Shown piece by piece: positions 43,288 to 51,037 of a stretch of DNA of 51,037 nucleotides; positions within the stretch are counted from its first letter, which is position 1; every line of letters begins with the position of its first letter. The notes under the pieces were generated by a model that searched no databases, was not told the origin of the DNA, and saw only the letters and a list, made by a program, of their open reading frames with translations. The stretch is taken from the NCBI GenBank assembly GCA_003167495.1, contig PMSX01000316.1, positions 1-51,037 of the forward strand, given 5' to 3'. This stretch comes from Bryobacterales bacterium. GTDB lineage: Bacteria; Acidobacteriota; Terriglobia; Bryobacterales; Bryobacteraceae. The translations under genes and the position numbers were made by a program.

Positions 43288-44226
43288 GTGCGCATTGGCA
43301 TTCACTCCAACACGGGTGGATCTTTGGAACGGGCAGCGGTGAACGCTCACCAGTTGGGCGCGAATACATTGCAGATTTTCTCGGCCAGCCCTCGTATGTG
43401 GCGCGCGAAAACGCCCGATAAGCTGCAGGTTCAGCTACTGGCTGCCGAACGAGCGAAGCACGATCTGACGCCGTTGGTGATTCATTCCAACTACCTGATT
43501 AACCTGGCGGCGCCGCCTTCCGCCGTGCGAGAGAATTCCATTCATGCCTTCCGCGGGGAACTGGAGCGCGGGCTGATCATCGGGGCGGAATACTTGGTGG
43601 TGCATCCTGGCAATTACCGCGGCCTCACACGCGAACAAGGCATGCTGAACGTAGCCGAAGCGATGGCTTTGGCATGGCGCGCGGTCGATGACGCGGTGAA
43701 AACCAAACCGAGCCTTTCGGTGCTGCTGGAGAGCACCGCCGGGGCCGGCACCCAACTGGGCGGCGACCTTTCCGAGCTAGCCATCATTCAACAACTGGCG
43801 ACGAAGTATCTCGATATTCCCATTGGCTTCTGCCTCGACACGTGCCACTGCCATGTCTACGGATTTGATCTGGCGACGCAAGCCGGTTTCGATACATTGC
43901 TGACCACGGCGCGGGAAACGCTGGGGTTGGAACACATCCCGGTGATCCATTCGAACGACACCAAAGCGCGGTGCGGCTCGCATCTTGACCGGCACGCCAA
44001 CATTGGCACTGGTTATATTGGTTTAGAAGGCTTTCGGCGCATACTCAATCATCCCGACTTGCGCGAGAAAGCTTTTATTCTCGAAACGCCCGACGACAAA
44101 CCGGGCGATCACCAGCGCGATGTGGCGGCACTCAAGGAGCTAGTATCCCCGAAAAAGTCTTCGACCCCAAAGAAATTGAGCCAAAGTGGCACGAGCGCTG
44201 GTCCCAAGACGCGTCGCTCTACGTAG
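43288..44226 (+). CDS. nfo: Endonuclease IV (AP endonuclease)
   Basis: This 312-residue TIM-barrel enzyme cuts DNA 5' of abasic sites in base-excision repair. The zinc-site segments are visible: VIHSNYLINLA, VVHPGNYRG, LLESTAGAGTQLG, FCLDTCHCHVYGFDL, IHSNDTKARCGSHLDRH and FILETP. The start is GTG 43288, directly at the conserved RIGIHSN opening. The last 25 or so residues (rich in Ser, Lys and Thr) go beyond the normal end of the family. They are encoded where the leucyl-tRNA synthetase gene already begins in another frame, so this tail is probably a by-product of the overlap. Confidence 0.93.
   Translation: MRIGIHSNTGGSLERAAVNAHQLGANTLQIFSASPRMWRAKTPDKLQVQLLAAERAKHDLTPLVIHSNYLINLAAPPSAVRENSIHAFRGELERGLIIGAEYLVVHPGNYRGLTREQGMLNVAEAMALAWRAVDDAVKTKPSLSVLLESTAGAGTQLGGDLSELAIIQQLATKYLDIPIGFCLDTCHCHVYGFDLATQAGFDTLLTTARETLGLEHIPVIHSNDTKARCGSHLDRHANIGTGYIGLEGFRRILNHPDLREKAFILETPDDKPGDHQRDVAALKELVSPKKSSTPKKLSQSGTSAGPKTRRST
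44134..44139 (+). promoter_or_regulatory. Strong ribosome binding site defining the leuS start
   Basis: A perfect AAGGAG lies inside the nfo coding region, exactly 5 bases before the ATC codon (44145) that begins the conserved leucyl-tRNA synthetase N-terminus. No ATG, GTG or TTG in that frame lies nearby upstream. This site is the main reason for placing the start at 44145. Confidence 0.7.
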
Positions 44227-46592
44227 CCAATTCAGCGGACCGGCCCAAATATTACGTGCTGGAGATGCTGCCCTACCCGAGCGGCAAGCTTCACATGGGG
44301 CACGTGCGCAACTATTCCATCGGCGATGCGCTGGCGCGCTATATGTGGATGCGCGGCTACAACGTCCTTCACCCAATGGGTTGGGACGCGTTTGGTCTCC
44401 CGGCGGAAAACGCGGCGATGAAGGAAAATCGCCATCCGCGTGAATGGACGCTCACCAACATCGCAAACATGAAGACGCAGATGCAGCGTCTAGGCTTCGC
44501 GTTCGATTGGAGCCGCGAACTGGCGACTTGCGAGCCGGAGTTTTATCGCTGGAATCAGTGGTTCTTTTTGAAGATGTTTGAGCGCGGCCTAGCTTATCGC
44601 AAAGAGGCGCTGCTGAATTGGTGTTCGGAGTGCGGGACCGTGCTGGCGAACGAGCAGGTAGTGGATGGTTGCTGCTGGCGGCATGAAACAACGCCGGTGG
44701 AGCAGCGCGCCATGGACCAATGGTTCTTGAAGACAACGGCTTACGCACCGGAACTGTTGGATGCCATGAAGCAGTTGGAAGGCGGCTGGCCCGATCGGGT
44801 ACTGGCGATGCAGCGCAATTGGATCGGGCGCTCGGAGGGCGCGGAAGTCGATTTCGTGTTGGCTAATGGTGTCGAGAAAATCCGCGTTTTCACAACGCGC
44901 ATCGATACGATTTACGGTGCAACATGCTTGATCCTCGCGCCAGAACATCCGCTGTTGGAAAAATTAGTAACCGACGAGGGCGAAAAGCTCAAGCTCAAGG
45001 AGATGATCGACTTCACGGCGCGGCAGGACCCCGGCAATGTGAAGAAGCTTGGACAATTCACCGGCAAATATGCGGTGCATCCGTTCAACGGCGCGGAGAT
45101 TCCGATTTGGATTGGCAACTTTGTGTTGATGGGTTACGGCACAGGAGCGATTATGGCGGTGCCTGCGCATGACGAACGCGATTTTGAATTCTGCAGCGAA
45201 TACGGTGTGCCCGTCACGCCTGTGATTCGGCCTGCGGACGGCACGCTGGGCGACGGCGCAACTATAAAGGAGCCGTTTACCGAATACGGGATTGTTGAAA
45301 ACTCGGGCGAATGGTCAGGCTTGCCGAGCGCCGATGCGCGCAAGAAGATGGCGGCCTTTGCGCAAGCGAAAGGGTTCGGAAACGAATCGGTTACTTATCG
45401 CATTAAAGATTGGGGCATTTCGCGGCAGCGCTATTGGGGCACACCTATTCCGATGGTATGCTGCGCGGAGTGCGGGTTTGTGCCGGTGCCGGAGAAAGAC
45501 CTACCGGTGCTGCTACCGCTGGATGTGAAGATCACGGGCAAAGGGCGGTCGCCGCTGGAAAGCGTTCCATCGTTTATCAATGTGAACTGCCCCAAATGCG
45601 GAGGACCTGGCCGGCGCGAGAGCGACACGATGGACACGTTCGTGGACTCGTCCTGGTACTTCTATCGCTATTGCGACCCGCACAACGACAAAGCGCCGTT
45701 CAGTTCTGAAGCGATTGCGCATTGGTTTCCGATCGATCAATATATTGGCGGCGTGGAACATGCGATTTTGCATCTGATTTACTCGCGCTTCTGGACGAAG
45801 ATGATGCGCGATATCGGCATCATCAAGAACGATGAGCCGGTCAAGCGAATGTTTACCCAGGGTATGGTTATCAAAGACGGTGCGAAGATGTCGAAGAGCC
45901 TGGGCAATGTGGTTTCCCCCGACGACATGGTGGCGCAGTTTGGAGCAGATGCGGCGCGCCTGTATTCGCTGTTTGCTGCGCCGCCGGATCGCGATCTGGA
46001 TTGGCAAGAAGATGGGGTTTCGGGTATTCAGCGCTTTTTGGGGCGGCTCTACCGTTTTGTGACGCGCCATGCGCAGCGAAACGGATCGGGGCAACGAAGC
46101 GATGCGGATCGGAACGCCTTGCGCAAGTTGCACCAGAGCATCGGCAAAATTACGGCCGATTTCGATAGCCGCTGGCATTTCAATACATCGATTGCGTCAT
46201 TGATGGAATTGGTGAACGAGCTGTATGGGCTGGAGGCAGGGCTGACCGATGGCGCAGTGCATGAAATTTGCGAGAGCCTGACGCTTTTGCTGGCTCCCTT
46301 TGCGCCGTATACCGCGCAGGATCTTTGGGCAGAATTAGGACATGATGAGCCGGTGTTCAGGCATGCTTGGCCGAGCTTTGATGCGGAGCTGGCGAAAGAG
46401 GATCTGGTTGAGATTCCGGTGCAGATGAACGGCAAACTGCGTGGACATATTTACGCAGCGCATGGCGCACCGAAAGAGGAACTGGAACGGCTGGCGTTCG
46501 CCAATGAGAAAGTGAAGCCGCTTGTTGACGGGAAACAGATTGTGAAGGTCGTGGTGGTGCCCGACCGGCTGGTGAATATTGTGGTGAAGTGA
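44145..46592 (+). CDS. leuS: Leucyl-tRNA synthetase with apparent ATC start
   Basis: This 815-residue class I synthetase has the HIGH motif HMGH in PYPSGKLHMGHVRNYS and KMSKS in GAKMSKSLGN (near 580). The CP1 editing domain has TTRIDTIYGATCLILAPEHP and GYGTGAIMAVPAHDERDFEF. Zinc-type cysteines lie near 160-180 and 445-490. The first GTG in frame (44256) would lose 37 conserved residues. Upstream, the frame encodes IPEKVFDPKEIEPKWHERW, the normal LeuS beginning, and starts with ATC behind AAGGAG at 5 bases. Either ATC is a rare start or an ATG has been changed by mutation or sequencing error. The first 82 bases overlap nfo. Confidence 0.93.
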   Translation: MPEKVFDPKEIEPKWHERWSQDASLYVANSADRPKYYVLEMLPYPSGKLHMGHVRNYSIGDALARYMWMRGYNVLHPMGWDAFGLPAENAAMKENRHPREWTLTNIANMKTQMQRLGFAFDWSRELATCEPEFYRWNQWFFLKMFERGLAYRKEALLNWCSECGTVLANEQVVDGCCWRHETTPVEQRAMDQWFLKTTAYAPELLDAMKQLEGGWPDRVLAMQRNWIGRSEGAEVDFVLANGVEKIRVFTTRIDTIYGATCLILAPEHPLLEKLVTDEGEKLKLKEMIDFTARQDPGNVKKLGQFTGKYAVHPFNGAEIPIWIGNFVLMGYGTGAIMAVPAHDERDFEFCSEYGVPVTPVIRPADGTLGDGATIKEPFTEYGIVENSGEWSGLPSADARKKMAAFAQAKGFGNESVTYRIKDWGISRQRYWGTPIPMVCCAECGFVPVPEKDLPVLLPLDVKITGKGRSPLESVPSFINVNCPKCGGPGRRESDTMDTFVDSSWYFYRYCDPHNDKAPFSSEAIAHWFPIDQYIGGVEHAILHLIYSRFWTKMMRDIGIIKNDEPVKRMFTQGMVIKDGAKMSKSLGNVVSPDDMVAQFGADAARLYSLFAAPPDRDLDWQEDGVSGIQRFLGRLYRFVTRHAQRNGSGQRSDADRNALRKLHQSIGKITADFDSRWHFNTSIASLMELVNELYGLEAGLTDGAVHEICESLTLLLAPFAPYTAQDLWAELGHDEPVFRHAWPSFDAELAKEDLVEIPVQMNGKLRGHIYAAHGAPKEELERLAFANEKVKPLVDGKQIVKVVVVPDRLVNIVVK

Positions 46593-46643
46593 AAGCGACG
46601 CGAGCCAGGTCGGCCTCCCATGCTTTGATACCCTTTGAAGTTT

Positions 46644-48137
46644 ATGACAAAGGCACCATTTTTGGAGGAAGTCGCGCAAGACGGGCCCGCCCGAAGGTGT
46701 AAAGAGCTTCTCTGTTGTGTGACGGCGCGCAGCTGCGCCCTTTGCGGTTTGAGAAGCCTTGCGTTTTTTCTGGTCTGCGCTATTCCGGCATTTTCACAAA
46801 CTGCCGCGCAGCACGCACCAACGGTGGAAGATCGCCTGAGTGCGGTGGAGACTGCGGCGAAATCGGCTCAACTGGCAGGCGACAACGCCTGGATGCTGAC
46901 CAGCGCGGCGCTCGTGCTCATGATGACCGGGCCGGGCCTCGCTCTCTTTTATGGCGGTTTGGTGCGCGCCAAGAATGTGCTCAGCACAATGATGCACAGC
47001 TTCGTCCTCATGGCGGTGGTTACGGTGCTGTGGTCTGTTTATGGCTACAGCCTTGCGTTTGGGGAGGGTAACCACTTTATCGGCGGCTTGCAGTATTTGT
47101 TCCTGAAAGGCGTTGGCGCAACGCCCAATGCTGATTACGGCGCCACGGTACCGCATGAAACGTACATGATTTATCAACTCATGTTCGCCATCATCACACC
47201 GGCGCTGATCTCGGGCGCGTTCGCCGAGCGGATGAAATTCTCCGCCATGCTGCTGTTCACTTGCTTGTGGTCCACCGTCGTTTACTTCCCTATGGCACAC
47301 ATGGTTTGGGGCAAAGGCGGATTGTTGAATGCATTTCTGGGCGGATCAATCCCGACGTTTGATTTTGCCGGTGGAACGGTGGTGCATGTCACTTCCGGCG
47401 TCAGCGCGCTGGTTTGCGCTCTCTATTTGGGCAAGCGCGTTGGCTATCCCAAAGAGCCGATGAAGCCGCACAGCCTGGTCCTTAGCCTGATTGGCGCGTG
47501 CCTATTGTGGGTCGGCTGGTTTGGGTTCAATGCCGGCAGTGCGGTGGCAGCCAACAGCTTGGCTACCAATGCTTTTGTAGCAACGCATTTCGGCGCGGCA
47601 GCGGCCACGCTCGGCTGGATGCTCGCTGAATGGCTCAAGCACGGTAAGCCCAGCATGTTGGGCGGTATTTCGGGCGCGGTGGCTGGCTTGGTAGCGATTA
47701 CGCCAGCGTCGGGCTTCGTCAAACCTTTTCCCGCACTGCTCATCGGTTTTGCGGCTGGCGTGGTCTGTTTCTTGATGGTCACCGCGGTAAAAAGTAAATT
47801 CGGCTATGACGATACGCTCGACGCGTTTGGCGTTCACGGCGCGGGCGGCACGCTGGGCGCGATCCTCACGGGCGTCTTCGCCACGCGCGAGATCAACGAC
47901 GGACTCAAAGATGCGGCAGGCAAAGCGTTACCATTGGGCTTAGTCGATGGCAATGCCGGACAGATTTTGAATCAGGCCGTTGCGGTGGCGATATCTTGGG
48001 TCCTGGCGATTGTTGGCACGCTCATTATTCTAAAAGTGGTGGATCTCCTCGTGGGCGTGCGCGTCACTGAGGAGCAGGAAGTGGCAGGCCTCGACGTCAG
48101 CATGCACGGCGAGGAAGGCTATAACCTTGAAGGTTAG
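46644..48137 (+). CDS. amtB: Ammonium transporter (Amt family)
   Basis: This is a protein of about 497 residues. An unusual N-terminal region precedes a signal-like segment (SLAFFLVCAIPAFSQ) and a short periplasmic stretch. The 11-helix Amt core follows from about residue 80 (TSAALVLMMTGPGLALFYGG). The twin pore histidines lie in YFPMAHMVWG (near 218) and DAFGVHGAGGTLG (near 398). It conducts ammonium into the cell and is blocked by the PII protein, encoded 9 bases downstream. The start is not certain: ATG 46644 has no good ribosome site, and TTG 46635 is also in frame. Confidence 0.92.
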   Translation: MTKAPFLEEVAQDGPARRCKELLCCVTARSCALCGLRSLAFFLVCAIPAFSQTAAQHAPTVEDRLSAVETAAKSAQLAGDNAWMLTSAALVLMMTGPGLALFYGGLVRAKNVLSTMMHSFVLMAVVTVLWSVYGYSLAFGEGNHFIGGLQYLFLKGVGATPNADYGATVPHETYMIYQLMFAIITPALISGAFAERMKFSAMLLFTCLWSTVVYFPMAHMVWGKGGLLNAFLGGSIPTFDFAGGTVVHVTSGVSALVCALYLGKRVGYPKEPMKPHSLVLSLIGACLLWVGWFGFNAGSAVAANSLATNAFVATHFGAAAATLGWMLAEWLKHGKPSMLGGISGAVAGLVAITPASGFVKPFPALLIGFAAGVVCFLMVTAVKSKFGYDDTLDAFGVHGAGGTLGAILTGVFATREINDGLKDAAGKALPLGLVDGNAGQILNQAVAVAISWVLAIVGTLIILKVVDLLVGVRVTEEQEVAGLDVSMHGEEGYNLEG

Positions 48138-48146
48138 ACGGAACCC

Positions 48147-48485
48147 ATGAAAAAGATCGAAGCTATTATTCAGCCTCATAAGCTGGACGAAGTTCGCGAC
48201 GCTCTCAAGAATATCGGCGTGGACGGTTTGACGATTTCCGAAGTGCGCGGCCACGGCCGGCAAAAAGGGCACAAGGAAGTCTATCGGGGTATGGAGTACG
48301 AAGTGGATCTGCTACCCAAAATCAAGATTGAAACAGTGGTGCCCGATGCCCGCAAAGACGAGGTGACGCGTGCGATCTCAAACGCCGCGCGCAGCGGTAA
48401 GATCGGCGACGGCAAGATCTTTGTGTTCGATGTAGCCGAGGCCATCCGCATTCGCAACGACGATACAGGAGAATTGGCGCTGTAA
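48147..48485 (+). CDS. glnB: PII nitrogen regulatory protein
   Basis: This 112-residue PII signal protein has Tyr51 in the T-loop (YRGMEYEVDLLPK), the uridylylation site. It also has the family signatures MKKIEAIIQPHKLDEVRDAL and KIGDGKIFVFDV, which bind ATP and 2-oxoglutarate. Its position between amtB and glnD is the classical GlnK/GlnB arrangement. It probably blocks AmtB under nitrogen sufficiency and reports nitrogen status to GlnD and other targets. By context it could equally be named glnK. Confidence 0.95.
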   Translation: MKKIEAIIQPHKLDEVRDALKNIGVDGLTISEVRGHGRQKGHKEVYRGMEYEVDLLPKIKIETVVPDARKDEVTRAISNAARSGKIGDGKIFVFDVAEAIRIRNDDTGELAL

Positions 48486-48488
48486 AGG

Positions 48489-50978
48489 ATGCTGGACGTG
48501 AACGCGGCGGCCGCCAACAGAGACACCGGCAGTTCGATTCTTGAACGGGCGCTCGGCTCGCTTGCGCAACGCACACGTTCGGTGGATCAAACCATTTCCG
48601 ATGCCGCTGCGCATAACCTGACACCGCGCTTACAGATTCCCTTCACTATTTGCGCGGTGGGTGGCTATGGCCGCTCGGAGTTGTTTCCGCATTCCGATAT
48701 CGACCTGCTGATTCTGGCTGGCAACGAAAACGACCTGTCGGCTATGAAAGATCCGCTCAGCGAATTTCTGCGTGATGTTTGGGACGCCGGCTTACGCGCC
48801 AGCCAATCCGTTCGCACGGTGGGCGAGTGTTGCAATTTGCACGAGCAAAACATTGAACTGCACGTCAGCCTTCTCGATTTGCGCTTCGTCTATGGCAATG
48901 CGGAATTGTTTCAGCGGCTCGCCGGCGCACTGCCCGCGTTCTATCAGAAACAGGAAAATAGGCTGATGCGCGAACTGGCCGATATGGCCAACAAACGCCA
49001 CGCAAAATTCAACAACACGGTTTACCACCTGGAACCGAATATCAAAGAGGGGCCCGGCGGGTTTCGCGATATCCACTTGCTGCACTGGCTCGGTTTGCTG
49101 GCGCAAGACAAAGGGCGAATCAAAGAAGCATTGGAAGCGATTGAAGGGCCCAAGCAATTCCTGACGGCGGTGCGCTGCTTTTTGCACAACGAGACGAAGC
49201 GCGACAACAATCTTCTTAGCTTCGAGCTGCAAGATAAAATCACCGCATATTGGATGGACGCTTCTGCGAAGCCGGCGGAATGGATGCGCCTCTATTACCG
49301 TAATGCGCGCCAAGTTTATCAGGCCGCTCTACACGCGCTGGAGTTTGCCGAGACCAAAGATCCCTCGATTGCGCGCCAGTTCCGCGATTGGCGGGGCAGG
49401 CTTTCGAGCCGCGAGTTCACCGTTGCTCATGAACGCGTGTTTCTGCGCAACCCCGCAAGCACTTTGGGTTCGGCCGAGAACGCGCTGGGGCTTTTCACGT
49501 TTGTGGCGCGGCATGGCATTCCGCTTTCCTGGGATGCGCAGCGGCGGCTAGCCGGCGATCCGGGCCTGGCAGCGCGCTTTAAGAGCGATCCACCCGGCTG
49601 GCCGGCTTGGCGTGAGTTTCTTTCGCAACCGAAGGTGGCGATGGCGCTGCGCGAGATGCAGGAGGCGGGCTTGCTCGCCGCCGCCATTCCTCACTGGAAC
49701 ACGGTGGAATGCCTGGTAGTACGCGATTTCTATCATCGTTACACCGTGGACGAGCACTCGATTGTGGCCGTGGAAGCGATTGACCAACTGGGTCTCAAGA
49801 CAGATTCCGCCGCACGTTTTCGCGAACTACTTCTCGAAGAGCAAGACCAAGCTACGTTACGTCTGGCGCTACTGCTGCATGATGTCGGCAAAGGAACCCG
49901 TCCCGGAGATCACGTGCAAGGCTCGCTCGAAGCAGCCAAAGATGTGTTCGAACGGCTCTCGGTGCCCACGGCCAGTCGCGAAACCGTCAACTTTCTGATT
50001 GCCCATCATCTCGATCTTTCGTCTGTCATGACCGGCCGCGATTTGGACGACCCAGCGACGGGCCGCTTTCTCAGCTCGCAAATCCCCACCCAAGAGGATC
50101 TACGGCGTCTCGCGCTTTTGACGTATGCCGATATTAGCGCCGTCAACCCGACGGCGATGACGCCCTGGCGGCTCGAGCAACTCTGGCGCGTGTACTCGGC
50201 CGGCCTCGAGCAACTGACGCGCGAACTGATCACGAATCGGATCGATGGCGAACAAGGCGCGGCCTTGGCGTCCGGACAATCGCCGGAGATTGCGGAGTTC
50301 GTGCAAGGATTTCCTACTCGCTATCTGCGCACCCACACACCCGCGCAAGTGCGCCGCCATTTTGAACTCGATCAGAAACGCCGGAAGGAAGGCCTCGCGG
50401 TGAGCATTACACAAGATTCCGGCGCTTTCTTGCTGACCGTTCTCGCCTCAGACCAAGCCGGTCTTTTCGCTAAACTATGTGGCGCGCTTGCCAGCCGGGG
50501 CATGAACATTCTGAAGGCGGAGGCCTCCTCCAACAGTCACGGTTGCATTCTAGATTTGATTCGCTTTAGCGATCCGATGCGCAATCTCGACTTGAACCCC
50601 GACGAGGTGGACCGCCTGGAATGGACCGTCGAGTGCGTTTTGCGCAATTCACTCAGCGTTGCCGATCTCATCAAACAACGGCGCCCTCAGCCACGCCCTT
50701 CCAGCGGCTCGAAAATCATGCCGTCGGTTCGTTTCAACAACGAGGCATCGGACGAATGCACATTGATCGATTTTGTCGGCGAGGACCGTCCCGGGTTGCT
50801 GTACGATTTAACATCGGCAATCTCAGGCGCGGGCTGCAATATCGAACTCGTGCTGGTGGACACCGAAGCGCACAAGGCCATCGACGTGTTCTATGTGACA
50901 AAGGCCCACAGCAAGCTTGACGAAGATTCGTCTCAACATTTGCTGGAAGAACTGAAGCGCGTCGCCATGCCAGTTTGA
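48489..50978 (+). CDS. glnD: PII uridylyltransferase / uridylyl-removing enzyme
   Basis: This 829-residue bifunctional sensor attaches UMP to PII when glutamine is low and removes it when glutamine is high. The nucleotidyltransferase motif AVGGYGRSELFPHSDIDLLI is near residue 56. The HD-domain motif LLLHDVGKGTRPGDH is near 457. Two glutamine-sensing ACT domains lie near 645-720 (SDQAGLFAKLCGALASRGMN) and 755-829 (EDRPGLLYDLTSAISGAGCN). It starts 3 bases after glnB and is complete within the window. The remaining 59 bases show no gene. Confidence 0.95.
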   Translation: MLDVNAAAANRDTGSSILERALGSLAQRTRSVDQTISDAAAHNLTPRLQIPFTICAVGGYGRSELFPHSDIDLLILAGNENDLSAMKDPLSEFLRDVWDAGLRASQSVRTVGECCNLHEQNIELHVSLLDLRFVYGNAELFQRLAGALPAFYQKQENRLMRELADMANKRHAKFNNTVYHLEPNIKEGPGGFRDIHLLHWLGLLAQDKGRIKEALEAIEGPKQFLTAVRCFLHNETKRDNNLLSFELQDKITAYWMDASAKPAEWMRLYYRNARQVYQAALHALEFAETKDPSIARQFRDWRGRLSSREFTVAHERVFLRNPASTLGSAENALGLFTFVARHGIPLSWDAQRRLAGDPGLAARFKSDPPGWPAWREFLSQPKVAMALREMQEAGLLAAAIPHWNTVECLVVRDFYHRYTVDEHSIVAVEAIDQLGLKTDSAARFRELLLEEQDQATLRLALLLHDVGKGTRPGDHVQGSLEAAKDVFERLSVPTASRETVNFLIAHHLDLSSVMTGRDLDDPATGRFLSSQIPTQEDLRRLALLTYADISAVNPTAMTPWRLEQLWRVYSAGLEQLTRELITNRIDGEQGAALASGQSPEIAEFVQGFPTRYLRTHTPAQVRRHFELDQKRRKEGLAVSITQDSGAFLLTVLASDQAGLFAKLCGALASRGMNILKAEASSNSHGCILDLIRFSDPMRNLDLNPDEVDRLEWTVECVLRNSLSVADLIKQRRPQPRPSSGSKIMPSVRFNNEASDECTLIDFVGEDRPGLLYDLTSAISGAGCNIELVLVDTEAHKAIDVFYVTKAHSKLDEDSSQHLLEELKRVAMPV

Positions 50979-51037
50979 GGCCATTCGCGCGGTACCACAG
51001 AGGCGCCGCGACTATTGTAGTGTCCAACAAATGGCTG

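Noticed and set aside
45513..46178. 221-codon antisense frame opposite leuS
   Set aside because: It lies wholly within the well-supported leuS gene, lacks family similarity and is explained by codon bias.
1..51037. CRISPR arrays, tRNA/rRNA genes, insertion sequences
   Set aside because: No spaced direct repeats, tRNA-like cloverleafs, rRNA segments or transposase genes were seen in reading both strands. A dedicated scan (tRNAscan-SE, CRISPR finder, ISfinder) would be more sensitive.

Overview
The window reads as a chromosomal segment of an Acidobacteriota bacterium, most likely a Bryobacterales/'Solibacter'-type lineage. This is inferred from the gene mix: TolB-like/TPR regulators, a pro-kumamolisin S53 peptidase, a DUF507 protein, a PAP2-Wzi fusion, an ECF sigma factor coupled to a TonB protein, and moderate-to-high GC. 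There is no rRNA or tRNA marker to confirm it.

Bases 1-956 hold no recognisable gene but include a probable structured leader RNA (three successive hairpins, 706-782). Bases 957-25137 (+ strand) are one large exopolysaccharide/capsule/O-antigen locus. In order it has a NusG/UpxY-type antiterminator, a ribbon-helix-helix protein, a PAP2-Wzi fusion, a Wza-like export protein, a Wzz-like chain-length protein and two GT9 glycosyltransferases. It continues with a CDP-3,6-dideoxyhexose set (rfbF, rfbG, rfbH), a GNAT-aminotransferase fusion, an acetolactate-synthase-like TPP enzyme, a transketolase-like TPP enzyme (frameshifted near its end), a Wzx-like flippase, a hexapeptide acyltransferase, two GT2 glycosyltransferases and a Wzy-like polymerase. 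Most junctions are 1-4 nt overlaps, so the genes look translationally coupled. The sugar genes suggest a yersiniose-like branched-chain 3,6-dideoxyhexose plus an acylated amino sugar. A 260-bp scar (17691-17949) joins a decayed copy of the flippase 5' end to a decayed copy of the aminotransferase 3' end. It records a lost second aminotransferase/flippase module.

Bases 25267-36975 (- strand) hold two diverged copies of a [TolB/TPR regulator - acyl-CoA ligase] unit around an S53 peptidase, followed by an MFS transporter and a PhyH dioxygenase. Both ligase copies carry the same 19-bp palindrome, 45 bp upstream of the start. Next come an ECF sigma factor with an overlapping TonB-domain protein (- strand), then a Tat-exported TPP enzyme with a c-type cytochrome (+ strand). 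A PIN toxin, its RHH antitoxin and a frameshifted uncharacterised gene form a coupled cassette (- strand), followed by a DUF507 gene.

Bases 43288-50978 (+ strand) are housekeeping: endonuclease IV, leucyl-tRNA synthetase (its natural start appears to be ATC inside nfo), and the nitrogen cluster amtB-glnB-glnD.

Two frameshifts and one abnormal start codon in otherwise intact genes are either real lesions or sequence errors. They should be checked against reads before biological weight is placed on them.
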